Positions 43,358 through 53,969 of a DNA stretch of 64,000 nucleotides are shown piece after piece (position 1 is the stretch's first letter; each line of letters starts with the position of its first letter). The notes beneath the pieces were generated by a model, which saw only the letters and a list, made by a program, of their open reading frames with translations, had not been told where the DNA came from and did not search any database. Position numbers and translations under genes: made by a program. Source of the stretch: Moniliophthora roreri (lineage: Eukaryota; Basidiomycota; Agaricomycetes; Agaricales; Marasmiaceae); contig LATX02000179.1 in the NCBI GenBank assembly GCA_001466705.2, forward strand, positions 1 to 64,000, written 5' to 3'.

Positions 43358-44629
43358 ATGTCTTTGAACCAACTGTCCACTCCCTTCTGATGTGTCTTCT
43401 CAGACAAGGTGACCTACTCTGGTCCTTTCCATCCCTCTTCCTTTGAACTCCTCTACGTCTTAAATTCAGAACACTATGATGACCAATTGGCTATGGCTGT
43501 ACAAGAGGACAAACATCAACAAGCACTACTTGGCAGCCTACTATTCATCAGAGGATATTGCCAAACGCTGAACAAAGTGCTGGCTTGCTTAGATCAACAA
43601 GCAGGCATCTTTGCAGATGCAATGACCGATAGAGATGACAGGGTCCAACTAACAGGGCCCATTATGGTACCAATGCCTACTCTTGATGTAGAGAATTTAC
43701 TGCTTCATATAGAAACTCTGGATACAGATTCACATGACCTGTTTCTCCCAGACGCTGACATCTCCCCAAACAAACCCACCTTCCTCCTCACAATCTGAAG
43801 ACATCGAAGAAGACTTCGAATCACAATTCAGGTTGCAAGAGGACAACACCTCCTCGAATGAAGACAATGACTACATGCTCTCTCTCTGACCAACCCAAAC
43901 CCATGCATGGATGACACTCAGACCAATTCACAAGGAAATGACTCCTCCATTGCAGATCGACACCTCCCTCTCATTTATCTACCAACTACAGACCCCACTG
44001 AGTCCAGAAGAGGAACCCCTCCCAGTGACTCCACCATCTCCAATGCAACTGAGTGAGCAAAGTTATTCCCCGATGTTACTCCTCCAAGTACCCCACCCCA
44101 GATGTCCAGAAATCTCTTTCTCTGAACCAATGCCTTCACAATCCCCAATTCCCCTTCCAATGATCCTTCCTCTGCAACATTCGAACAGGCCAGACTCTCC
44201 CCAATCCCAGAGCCCTCCAACGCCAACAGCCTCCCCTCCCCTGATATACTATGAGACCCAGGTATGAATCACCCCTATCATATCAGTTTGGGACATAGAG
44301 GATGAGGAAGTGGACGACAGGGCCTTGCCACCTGAGCCCAGATCAAGGCCTCCTATGCCACATATAATGGGACAGACAGAAGAGGTGTTCGAAGCTCTCA
44401 ATGCTCTGTGTGCTGCCTGGCAGACCACTGCACCGTCAACTGCCCAGATTATGACTGTCCAGTATGTACCAACAGTTCACCTGGACATCTCCCTTGAGAC
44501 TGTCACAACAAGCGAAGGTCTCATCAAACTTCAGAACGAAACCATACTATCAGTGATTGAGCTGCTCTTGATGATCCAAGGGACAATACCATGTGGGACA
44601 ATGAGCTCTATGGAGATGGAGAATCCTGA
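43358..44629 (+). pseudogene. Element E ORF3, full length in one frame (decayed)
   Basis: ATG at 43358, 25 bp after the pol stop. N-terminal block S-G-P-F-H-P-S-S-F-E-L-L-Y with H-Y-D-D-Q-L at ~43418, G-P-I-M-V-P ~75 residues later, a Pro/Ser-rich middle, an Arg/Gly patch before the knuckles, tandem knuckles at 44402-44503, and the end D-N-E-L-Y-G-D-G-E-S with TGA 44627-44629. About ten in-frame stops, mostly TGA at former CGA positions. It is the only gene left in this element. Confidence 0.75.
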
Positions 44630-44732
44630 AGATCCTGACAAAACACTACCCTCAGCAGACAGATATAGAGTGGACTTAGGGGAACCTGAAGGGCCAAGAG
44701 TCTTCCAACAGGTAAGACAAGAAGAGTTATGA
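44310..44732 (+). other. Second open frame overlapping the end of element E ORF3
   Basis: +1 relative to ORF3 and uninterrupted for 140 codons although ORF3 itself has stops here. Beyond the ORF3 stop it reads V-D-L-G-E-P-E-G-P, similar to element A at the same place. The overlap part may simply be a shadow of ORF3. Confidence 0.4.
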
Positions 44733-44797
44733 CAAGAGTGATTATTGTTTAGTAGGCTGATGATGAGCATGGATGCTTAAGCATAGAAAGAGGGTAA

Positions 44798-45274
44798 TGT
44801 TACAGTTTTTTGACTTCTCTACTCTCACAGACTTTATTTTCCTCTTTTGTTATTTAAGCGCCAAATGATCCATTATATGTTTTCCATTGACATCTGGACA
44901 AGTCCACATTCCTAGCTCCCTTTTTCTATATGTCTTACTAAGTTTCTATCTTTTTCTATGGCATTCCATATATGACATCAAGACAATGTTATTTCCTTCT
45001 TCTCGTTTCTTTCTTGTTCTTTCTCTTAGTCACTTTTTATTCTCTTGTATTCCAAGATGTTCTAAGTAGTACAAATGCATAGATACAATGAGTGTATAAA
45101 GGTAGATACAATCTGGGTCTTAGCTCTCCAGCTTGATCTGGTTAATCTAAACTTGTGTCCAAAGCAATGAAACGAACCTCTACTTCTTAAATGAACTTAA
45201 ACTTGAACCTAACTTCATAACACTTAGTGATCAAGTGTTGTGGAGTTTGTCGTTGCTGCACAAGTAATGTAACA
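44798..45274 (+). mobile_element. Element E 3' LTR (477 bp)
   Basis: TGTTACAGTTTTTTGAC.. to ..GCAAGTAATGTAACA, preceded by the purine tract GAAAGAGGGTAA. The self-priming segment is mutated (CAGCTTGATCT). Confidence 0.85.
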
Positions 45275-45444
45275 CAAACACCATGTACTAGCTTTTCAAA
45301 TAAGGAAGTAGTTAGTTGTATATAAACCTGTATCAAAGGTCGATGCTCTTCAGCTTGACCTTAGTTGTCAATTGTAAAACCAATACTCGAACTTGAACTT
45401 GAACTTAGCCTGATTTTTTAGTAATGGTTTTACAAACTGTAACA
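45275..45444 (+). mobile_element. Remnant of another family 1 LTR
   Basis: Contains a TATATAAA box (~45320), CTTCAGCTTGACCTT at ~45350 and ends ..CAAACTGTAACA. Its 5' part is missing. Confidence 0.5.
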
Positions 45445-45790
45445 GGGTTTCTGGACATCCATTGAACCTGATGCTAATAAAATACCTAAAAGCTGCCCTC
45501 TACCCTTTTTTGGGTTGCTGAACTTGAATTTAAAGTTGGCTTTGTACAGAAATCTTTCTCTGAGGAGCTATTCTATAATTATTAGCTGGATTATTAGTAT
45601 AAGATTTATACCCTGTAAAAAAAATATTAGAGCAATGGAACCACTTGGGTAAGTATATATTCCTCTTTAGTACACTATTAAAGGAGTTCTGACCATGCTT
45701 CAGCCCCTTCAAATCATTCCCTGTTCTGAAGTACTGCTAAAACCCAAAAAAAGCGAATTTGGCTGCAGTAATTCTGGAAAAAATACTAGG
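45445..45790. other. Unassigned AT-rich segment left of solo LTR F
   Basis: No recognisable domain. It continues after the solo LTR at 46378. Confidence 0.4.
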
Positions 45791-46372
45791 TGTTACAAAC
45801 GTTATACAGATGCTCATTTCCTTCCAGACTCTATTTCTTCTTTTCTCTATTTTTCTATTTTTGTCTCTTAAGCGCCACTCAGTGCTTTTACCTATGTTTC
45901 TCTTTAACATCTGGACAAGTCCACCTTCCCAGTCCCCTTTTACATATGTTTTCCATTTGTGTTTAAGAAGTCATAATGATATCATGATGACTTTATTATT
46001 CTATTCATTTCTATCTCCTTCCATCTGACATTTTCTCTGACATTGTTTATGATGTCATGTTCCTTATTTATGACTTCATCGACATTCTTTTATGTTCTAT
46101 TGCTTTCTACTTGTTTAACAAACAACGATGTTGCTTCCACGGTTTGTATGCAAACTAGTAGCTACAACAGTTGTATAAGTAGATAGTATTTAGGTCTAAG
46201 CTACCTTAGCTTGACCTGGTTTAATCCAGATTGGATATCTTGCTCGCATTGACCGAAACCTCTGAACCTTAGCGAAAGCTAAGCGAACTTGAACTTGATC
46301 CTTTTAGCAACTTAGCACTGCTACATCATAGTAGTGTTGAGTAGTTGTCGTTGCTGCACAAGTAACATAACA
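45791..46372 (+). mobile_element. Solo LTR F (582 bp) with CTAGG target duplication
   Basis: TGTTACAAACGTTATAC.. to ..CACAAGTAACATAACA, flanked by CTAGG at 45786-45790 and 46373-46377. A clean solo LTR left by recombination between the two LTRs of one element. Confidence 0.9.
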
Positions 46373-46377
46373 CTAGG

Positions 46378-46730
46378 CCCCTGGAATGCTGTATTCTACA
46401 TTTGGACATATAGAGGATGTACCAGCTATGAGAGATAAGGTCCAACATCAATAGATCCCATACTGTACTACCCATCTCCCAATTTCTGTCACAACACCAA
46501 GAACTCCGAGGACTTATCAGACAGCTTATATATATACACTCTTTTTTACACATTTTCACCTAGTCAGATATTCCTTTTTCTTACCAAGTCCTTCTATACT
46601 GTTCTTTCTTAGTAAAAGACTCACTTTGATGACTCATTGTAGCTAATTATAGTTCTGAGTACTTAGTCATAGTTAGAGACTTTTTGTATTTAAATCTATT
46701 GACCAGAAGACAAGCTTCTTCAGCTTGACC
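46378..46730 (+). mobile_element. Probable upstream part of element I LTR
   Basis: The right part (~46560-46730) has a TATTTAAAT box and CTTCAGCTTGACC, and rejoins 61714 after removal of element G (duplication TGACC). The true LTR start was not found; the left part is unassigned. Confidence 0.5.
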
Positions 46731-46964
46731 TGTTACGTTTCCTTTACCTTATTTCTATGCTTCCCTTTCTGATCGGACAAGTACATCTTCCCAGTCCCCT
46801 TTTTTCTTATAACCCCCATGCTTCTTCTTCCATTGGACTCATTACACCTTCTCAGTACCCCATTTCTTATCAGAAACATGACTCATATCCCGACAGCATT
46901 GGATATTTATTATCACATCATTGTAGCTATCGAACATTAGCATAATGTAGTTTACATGATCGAT

Positions 46965-47380
46965 TGTTACGTTACTTGTGCGCAGCAACGTCAAACTACT
47001 CGACTATGACGTAGCCAAGGAGTTCGTAAGGTTCAAGTTCAGAGTTCAAGTCAGAACTAAGAGGTGGTCTCTTCATTCGTAACTCAAGAGGTTCGTTCCG
47101 CTGCTTAGAACAAGGTTTATAGTTAACCAGGTCAAGCTGAGGAGCTTGAGACCCAGTTTGCGCTACTTAAATAGTACAATGTATCTACGATTACAAACGA
47201 GTTGGAACTCAAGAGAACATCGTAGAATGCATACATAATATACCGATGGAATCGGAGAGAAAGAGAGAGAATGTCTGTTATATAAGAGTTCGAGAATACT
47301 ATAGAAAGAAAGAGAAATAATTAGTCGTACACGTGGTCACATGAGAGTCCTATCACACGAAAGTCTGTGGCACTGTAACA
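46965..47380 (-). mobile_element. Element H 3' LTR
   Basis: Preceded on the minus strand by the purine tract GTGCGGGGGTAA (47381-47392). TGTTACAGTGCC.. on the minus strand. Confidence 0.95.
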
Positions 47381-47391
47381 TTACCCCCGCA

Positions 47392-48507
47392 CTAGGGGCG
47401 AAATTCCAATCTCGCCACGGTTCCATCTTCCAATGTCACTTCTCTGAACGATTCCTGTCGTCCGGTATACACCCACTCATAATTTTCTTCGGCGTTCTCC
47501 GTTGTGGCCGTTGTCTCACTACTGCTCTCCATCTCCGTAGAGTTCTGTGTCGGCATCACCCCCGTAGATATCATCTCCAGGAGACGATGGGCGCTGGGGA
47601 GGGTGGTTCCGAGCAATTCGTCGCGACCGTCGTTTGAGACGACAATCTCGAGAGAGGTGACCAGGCGCAGCCGTCCCGCATACTTGACAACGGTAGCTCG
47701 GGCATTCTCGGCCACGGTGGTACACCACTCTGCACACAGGGCAGAGAGGTACTCGAAAACTTCGTCGGTCATGTCGTCGCTGTTGGTCGGAGATGAGGAT
47801 GGCTCGCTCGACGACGCTTCGACGAGGTCGTCGTCGTCCCATACTGACCGAACTGTCAGGTCCAGAATCCGTGTTCGGGAGGGAATCGGCGTCGGTCGGC
47901 GGTTCGCGAGCGATAGGTTCCGGGGTGGTTCGGTCGGTGGTAAAGGTAATACGGAGGGGTTGGAAAAAGGGGTTGAATGTTCCGTCGGCATGGAATGGTA
48001 CCGTGGTGGGGGGGTCGCAATTGTCGCATCCCTGAACCTCGGGGGAGTGGATGCTCTCCATATCAGATTCGACGGCCTCGGCGCCTGAATCACTAGGGGT
48101 TGGGGTTCGGATGCCGATGGAGGCGGCATACATTGGGGGGCTGTCTGGTTCAGAAGGGGGAATGTGCTCGACGACGATGGAGTCATCGTCGGAGGCGTCA
48201 TTGCTAGAGGGACTTGGAGGGTCTGGGTAGACGAGGGAAGTAGGACTTGAAGGGGCGGAGGCGAGTCGTTCTGGGGAATGAAGGGCGGTTGGCTGTCTGG
48301 TTCGAATAAATGGCCTAGATAGACCAAAGCTTGGGGTGGGGACGGAGGGGATTCTGTCATACTGGACACAGGCCAGTTCTGTCGCTCGCCGAATTCGCTC
48401 GACGTAAGCTGTGTGGGCCATCCAGAATTCTGGGCTGTTTGGATTTGCATCGCAAACACCCTCGGGGATGGTACCTGCAGCGTTAAATACATTGGGTGCG
48501 TCGTCAT
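47392..48507 (-). other. Open frame overlapping element H ORF3 (+1 frame, 371 codons)
   Basis: Open over most of ORF3 and 42 codons past its stop, ending R-L-E-F-R-P just at the purine tract. Its acidic run D-D-D-D is the +1 reading of the CGA-rich Arg patch of ORF3, so much of it may be a shadow. The part after the ORF3 stop (Y-E-W-V-Y..V-T-L-E-D-G) has weak counterparts in A, D1, E and G. Confidence 0.4.
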
Positions 48508-48880
48508 TATGAGAGTATGCAGGCGGGCATGGTACCGTTACTGGTCCTTGTAGCACGAGGCCGCCTGCGGCACCTGCTGTAGCGTTGTACGCTAAATTCG
48601 CAGAGTACGTATTCGTCTCCTGGATTATTCGGTCGAGTGCAGCTCGCTGTTCTCGAAGTCGGATCAGCCCATCGACAGTGATTCGGTGGACTGGAGAGGC
48701 TTCAGTCCCGAGTCTCAGGGCGTCGTCGTGTTCGCCGGTGTTGACAAGATAGAGGAGTTCAAAGGGGGACGGGCAGAAGGGGCCGGTGCAGTGGACTTGT
48801 TCAGGATTTTCGGTGTGGACAGGGGGAGGAGGAAGAGGTCGGTCGTGGAGGTTGGAAGAGGTGGCTTGTTGGCTGGACAT
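47519..48880 (-). CDS. Element H ORF3, intact 453-residue protein with tandem CCHC knuckles
   Basis: The only undamaged ORF3 in the window. ATG at 48880, 24 bp after the pol stop. Residues ~33-57: C-T-G-P-F-C-P-S-P-F-E-L-L-Y-L-V-N block with H-D-D-A-L; ~60-115: helical, ending G-P-V-T-V-P; ~120-330: Pro/Ser/Asp-rich linker; ~335-365: Arg-rich patch; 380-393: knuckle C-x2-C-x4-H-x4-C; 398-413: knuckle C-x2-C-x6-H-x4-C; a basic stretch, then the acidic end T-E-L-Y-G-D-G-E-Q. The layout suggests an RNA/DNA-binding particle or accessory protein. It has no signal peptide or membrane segment, so it is not an env-like glycoprotein. Family not recognised; function unknown. Confidence 0.85.
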   Translation of the reverse strand: MSSQQATSSNLHDRPLPPPPVHTENPEQVHCTGPFCPSPFELLYLVNTGEHDDALRLGTEASPVHRITVDGLIRLREQRAALDRIIQETNTYSANLAYNATAGAAGGLVLQGPVTVPCPPAYSHNDDAPNVFNAAGTIPEGVCDANPNSPEFWMAHTAYVERIRRATELACVQYDRIPSVPTPSFGLSRPFIRTRQPTALHSPERLASAPSSPTSLVYPDPPSPSSNDASDDDSIVVEHIPPSEPDSPPMYAASIGIRTPTPSDSGAEAVESDMESIHSPEVQGCDNCDPPTTVPFHADGTFNPFFQPLRITFTTDRTTPEPIAREPPTDADSLPNTDSGPDSSVSMGRRRPRRSVVERAILISDQQRRHDRRSFRVPLCPVCRVVYHRGRECPSYRCQVCGTAAPGHLSRDCRLKRRSRRIARNHPPQRPSSPGDDIYGGDADTELYGDGEQ

Positions 48881-48904
48881 GTTGAGAGATAATGATTTTT
48901 CTCT

Positions 48905-51900
48905 CTACAACTTGTTCTTGATTATATAGTCCAGGTAAATCTCCATTGCGTTCGCCAACTCTTTCTTTTCCTTCCATTCGTTGTGTGAAGAATCGTATCC
49001 TTTCCAGGATACCAAGAACTTCTTCGGGGCTTTCCTTGGCTTGTGACCTACAATTGCCTCGATTTCGAACTCTTCATGGCCATCTATGATGTCCGGGGGC
49101 AGTTCCAAATAATTGGCTCCGTGTTCATCTGTCTCTTTGTACAGCAATAATAGTCCGACGTGGAAAACGGGGTGTATCTGCCATTGTCTCGGCAGTTTTA
49201 ACCTGTACGTAACAGGCCCCATGACTTCTTCTATTTCGAAGGGTCCTTCTCTTTTGGGCGACAATTTCTTGGTGGGATATCCAAAGTCCAGATTCTTTCC
49301 TTCTAGCCATACCTTTTGTCCCTTTTTGAAGACGTCGTTCTTTTTGTTTCCTCTTTCCAGTACCCTTTTTCTGGCGAGTTCGATCATCGACGAGGTTTCT
49401 TCTCTAAGCCGCTTTAGTTCCGACAATCGTTTCTCTACTGATGGGACATTTGTCTTTCCAAAGATTGTTGGCAGCGGCCTCGGATGATATCCCATGGTCA
49501 TGAAGAACGGGGAATGATGGGTGACGGAATGGGTTCTATTGTTATGTGCGAATTCTGCCATGTGCAGATGTTTGCTCCATTCTGTTTGTTGTTTTCTGCA
49601 GAAGAATCTTAGGTAGATTTCGACTTCCTGATTGATTCTTTCAGTTTCTCCATCTGTTTGTGGATGATAAGCGGTACTCATCGAGTGTTTAACTCCTAGG
49701 AGTCTGGCCATTTCCTGAAACACTTCTGCTGCGAATCTTGGGTCTCTATCCGAGATAATTCTTTCTGCCAAGCCGTATCTCTTGTATACGTGTTGGAAAA
49801 GGAGTTCTGCAGCTTTCGTGGCGTCCAACTTTTTGGTGCAAGGGATGAAAATTACCCCCTTTGTAGACAAATGGTCTACCACGACCATTATTGAGTCCGA
49901 TCCATCAGACTCAGGGAGATCCGTGATCAGGTCCATCGTGAGAGTTTGAAAAGGTACCGCATTTGGTACGCCTGCGATCGGTAAGATCCCTGCTACAGAT
50001 GGGTGGGTATTGACCTTCATCTGTTGGCACGGAGCACAGCCATCAACAAACGCTTTGATGAATTTAGCCATACCGGGCCACCAGAATTCTCTTCCAACCA
50101 GATCGATGGTGCCAAATTGCCCTGGATGTCCAAAAGGCTGTCCTTCATGGATGGTTTTGACAATTTCTCTCTGCAAGGCAACGTCGTTGGGTACGTAGAC
50201 TCGGCCCTTATAGAAGAGTAGATCATCTTCGAATTTCCAATCAGAAAGAGAAGACTTAATTGGAGGGATTCCTTGATGAAGTAAAGATTCTAAGGCGCTG
50301 GCGTGGAAGTCGTCTTTCCCCAAAGTGTCCTGTAAACGTTGCCGGAGATCCATGTCGATCGTATTAATGAATAATGATTCCGGCAGCAGTACCACATTGT
50401 TGTTGTCCGTATCTTCACGTAGAACATGATCCGGTCTCTGCGAGAGTGCATCCGATTGTACCATTTGCGTCCCCAGCACGTGAACTAACCGGAGATCAAA
50501 CATCGATAAAAGAAGGCTCCACCGTGCTTGTCTTCAATTTAGCTTTTGTGCCGTCCAGAAATACGTTAAATTTTTGTGATCCGAGAGAATCGTTACAGGG
50601 AATCCATTTCCCATAACGTAGTGCTGCCAAGTTTGCAGTGCTCTAACGATTGCGAATAACTCCCGATCATAAATCTCGTAATTCCGTTCCGTGGCGTCGA
50701 AGGCATGCGATATGTACCCACAAGGGTGCCATTCTCCATCAGTTCCCTTTTGCCGTAAAACCGCACCAGAAGCCCACTTTGATGCATCTGCCTCGATAAT
50801 GAATGGTTTCGAGGAATCAGGGATCTGTAACAGTGGTTGTTGTGAGAACTTCTGTTTAAGGGTTTCAAACGCATCTTGACAATCATTGTTCCAAGAAAAC
50901 GCCACCCCCTTCTTGGTGAGATCATAAAGGGGTTTCGCAATTTCCGCATATCTGCCGATGAATTTCTGGTAGAAGTTGGCGAAGCCAGTGAAACTTCGGA
51001 CTCCTGTGACCGTCGTAGGAGCTGGCCAGTCCTGTATTCCTGCCAATTTGACTGGATCCATTCCGATAGTTCCTGGTCAGATCACTAATCCCAAAAATAT
51101 GACTTCTTTGACATCAAATTCGCATTTGTGAGGTTTCAGATAGAGATCTTGTTCCTTTAGACGCTGAAGGAGTTTCCGTGATCGTTCCATGTGTTCCTCC
51201 TTATTGCTGGAATAGATAAGAATGTCGTCCATGTACACAAGACACCATCCTTCGGTTATGAAATCTGACAAGATGTCATCCATAAAAGCTTGGAACGTCG
51301 CCAGCGAGTTCATTAAACCGAAAAACATGACCATAGGTTCAAACAGCCCTCAGTTGGTCTTGAAGGCCGCTTTCCACTGATCGCCATCTTTGATCCTGAC
51401 ATTATTGTATCCGTTACGTAAATCAAGTTTGGAAAAGATGGTTGCTCCATGTAACTTGTCAATCAGATCTGAAATCAACGGCAATGGATATGCGTTTTTG
51501 ATCGTTCTGTCGTTTAACCTTCGATAGTCCTGTGTCGGTCGCAATTTCCCTTTTTCTTTCTTGCCCACAAAAAAGAAAGGAGATGCATTCGGGGATTTCG
51601 ACTTTCGAATATATCCTTTTCGAAGATTTTCGTCGAGGAATTTGTCCAGTTCTTGTTGTTCCGGTACTGTTAATGAATAGAGTTTACAATCTTTGGCCAC
51701 GAAGTCGGGTTTCAGATCAATGGCATGATCATAGTGTCGTGATATTGGAAACCGTTCGGCCTCTTTGTCCTCAAATTGCGCTCTAAAACCATGGAGATAG
51801 TCGGGGACCAGTGTTTCAAAAGTTTGCTCCTTTTGTTCGACCTGATGTGCCATTAATTGTGAAGCCGACATCTTGGCCCTAATATCAATTTGATTAATGA

Positions 51901-52402
51901 TCTGTTCCGGTGATTGAGTATTGAAGATATTCTCGCGACGGGGTATCTTGATGTACTGTTTCGGTCGAAATAGAACTTCTCCGGATTTCCAATTGACGTC
52001 TGGATTGTATTTCTGTAACCAGGGGAGTCCCAGAATGACGTCTTCTTTTCCTAATCCGGAGAGCAAGAATGTATCTGTCAAGTCCTTTGTTCCGAATTGA
52101 TATGTAGCCGTTACCGAGTGCGTGATCCAGGCTGTCTTGTTCGGCGTTCCATCAACATTGAAAACTTGAATGTTCTCGGGAAGCCTTTCTCGTGGAAGCC
52201 GTAATCGCTTTGCCGTTTCGGGGGCCATGAAAAGCCCTCCTGCTCCTGAGTCTAGGAGCCCGTTTATTCCGACGTTTTCTGATCCAACGTTGTAAGCCAA
52301 AGGGATTCGCATGGAATTTTGATCTAACTTAGCTAGTACAACGTTCAATATCGTAATTGGTGGGGGCGGGGAGAGAGTCGGCCTCTTCCGCCACTTCAAA
52401 AA
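48905..52402 (-). CDS. pol: Element H pol: protease, RT, RNase H, integrase, chromodomain (three stops)
   Basis: Minus strand, one frame, -1 to gag. Protease D-S-G-A-G-G near 52250; RT with catalytic Y-M-D-D near 51240; RNase H ~51000-50500 (E-A-D-A-S-K-W); integrase zinc domain with H-E-G-Q-P-F-G-H and C-A-P-C ~50190-50020, catalytic core M-D-L-I-T-D-L-P / D-R-D-P-R-F / E-R-I-N-Q-E ~49940-49620; chromodomain V-S-W-K-G-Y-D ~49080-48905, which in related elements directs integration to marked chromatin. Only three stops, all TGA where Arg is expected (near 51349, 51075 and 50537), each explained by CGA to TGA. All catalytic residues seen are intact. Confidence 0.9.
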
Positions 52403-53725
52403 CCCTCATCTTCCATAATGTTCAACAATTCCTTCTGTTCTTCGTGGCTGTACTCCTTGAACATCGCCTGGATCTTCACGTAAGCTTCCCTGGGTGTCTT
52501 CTTCACAGCTTTCTCCGGAGTCTTCTCCGCGTTCTTCATCGGGCAATCCCGACTAAGATGTCCTTGTTTGGCACATCGGAAGCACCTGCCATCCTTCATA
52601 TATTCTCAGCGGTCGTCCTCCGATAATCGGCTGGTCTCCATTCGATTGACGGTTGTTTCCTTCTTTTCGAACTTCTTCTTTTTCTCGCTCGCCATCTGGA
52701 ATCTTCAAGGCTTCTGAACAGCCTTGGCGTATTTGTATTGTTCGTCAAATCTGATGGCCGCTTCGTACCATCCATTCAGATCTTTGGGTCGTCCCTGCGG
52801 CTGGTTCAAGATTTTGTCCGCTAACACGAACGGTAATCCTTTCCGAAAGATGTGAGCTAGGGCCTCGTCGTCGTATCCCGACTCATCGGCCAAGACCCTG
52901 AACTCGTTGACATAGTTGTCGGCTCGTTCTCCCATCTTCATTTCTTCGATCCTCAGCTGTGCATCAGCTTTGATATCGATGGGGAGGTAGTGCTTCTTGA
53001 AAGCAGCCTTCAAATCCTTCCATTCCAGCTTCTCGTCACTGTCTTTCCAATCAAAGATCAGATCGGTGTTTCTCTGTTTCCAAGCCTGTGTGTCTTTTCC
53101 TCGGAGATATGACAGAAAGAAGAGGCATTTCTTCTTGTCAGTATCGTATTCTGTGGGATGCATGCGGAGGTATATCTCAACTTCGGTGAGGAATCTCCAC
53201 GTCTCCTTCCTATCTCCATCAAAGGGTTCCGGGGCTGCTACTTTCACCCCTTTGTCTTTCTTCTTCTCTTCCAGCACTGCAGTTGCAACACTGATGATCA
53301 TTTCTTCCTGTGTCTTCGGTTTCTGATCGCGTTTCGGGGTTGAGCTCTGTTCTCCCGACATTTCTGTTTCGTCTGGTCTGTCTTCTTCTACAATAGGAGT
53401 AGAGGGTATGGAAGATCCCGATGATTCTATCGAGCTCTCGGTTCTGTTCTCGGACGTGTCGATGTTCCCGAATAAGGGAAAGTCTGGTAGCGTGGATATA
53501 GGGGTCGAGCTGTTCCTCTGTTTGTCGTCTGTTCGTGTTTCGTCGCCTGTCGTTGTGTCTGGCCCAAGCACGTCGGAGAGCTGTCGGATGGCTTCGCGAC
53601 GGTGGTGGCGGGTTATAATTGTACACCTGGTCGATTCGGGGTGTCCCGAAAGTTCGATCTCTCTGTTCTGAAGACGTCTTGTAAGTTCGATATCGTGATC
53701 GATGTCTTCTTCTTCTTCCGCAGTA
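52396..53725 (-). CDS. gag: Element H gag (two stops)
   Basis: Minus strand. Charged N-terminal part from ~53725 (T-A-E-E-E-E-D-I), Gag core (F-D-G-D-R-K-E-T-W; L-R-M-H-P; E-S-G-Y-D-D), then knuckle C-F-R-C-A-K-Q-G-H-L-S-R-D-C near 52590. Two TGA stops (near 52704 and 52613), both readable as former CGA. No ATG is found at the position of the element A start (ACT instead), so the true start is unclear. Ends TGA 52398-52396 at the slippery site. Confidence 0.85.
52399..52405 (-). promoter_or_regulatory. Putative -1 frameshift site, element H (GGGTTTT)
   Basis: GGGTTTT then TGA on the minus strand. A -1 slip continues into F-L-K-W-R-K-R of pol. Confidence 0.75.
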
Positions 53726-53781
53726 AGTCTGGCTCGTGGGGGAGTTGTGGTGCCTTAACCTCGATAGGTCGGCATTTCGAT

Positions 53782-53969
53782 CAGCTTGACCTTATGTTAC
53801 GTTACTTGTGCGCAGCAACGTCAAACTACTCGACTATGACGTAGCCAAGGAGTTCATAAGGTTCAAGTTCAGAGTTCAAGTCAGAACTAAGAGGTGGTCT
53901 CTTCATTCGTAACTCAAGAGGTTCGTTCCGCTGCTTAGAACAAGGTTTATAGTTAACCAGGTCAAGCTG
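53782..53969 (-). promoter_or_regulatory. Self-priming pair of element H
   Basis: On the minus strand CAGCTTGACCT (53969-53959, in the LTR) and AGGTCAAGCTG (53792-53782, two bases after the LTR) are exact complements. Confidence 0.75.

Noticed and set aside
47504..48088. Antisense ORF of 194 codons over element H ORF3
   Set aside because: Complement of a GC-rich, Arg-rich coding stretch; no counterpart in the other elements.
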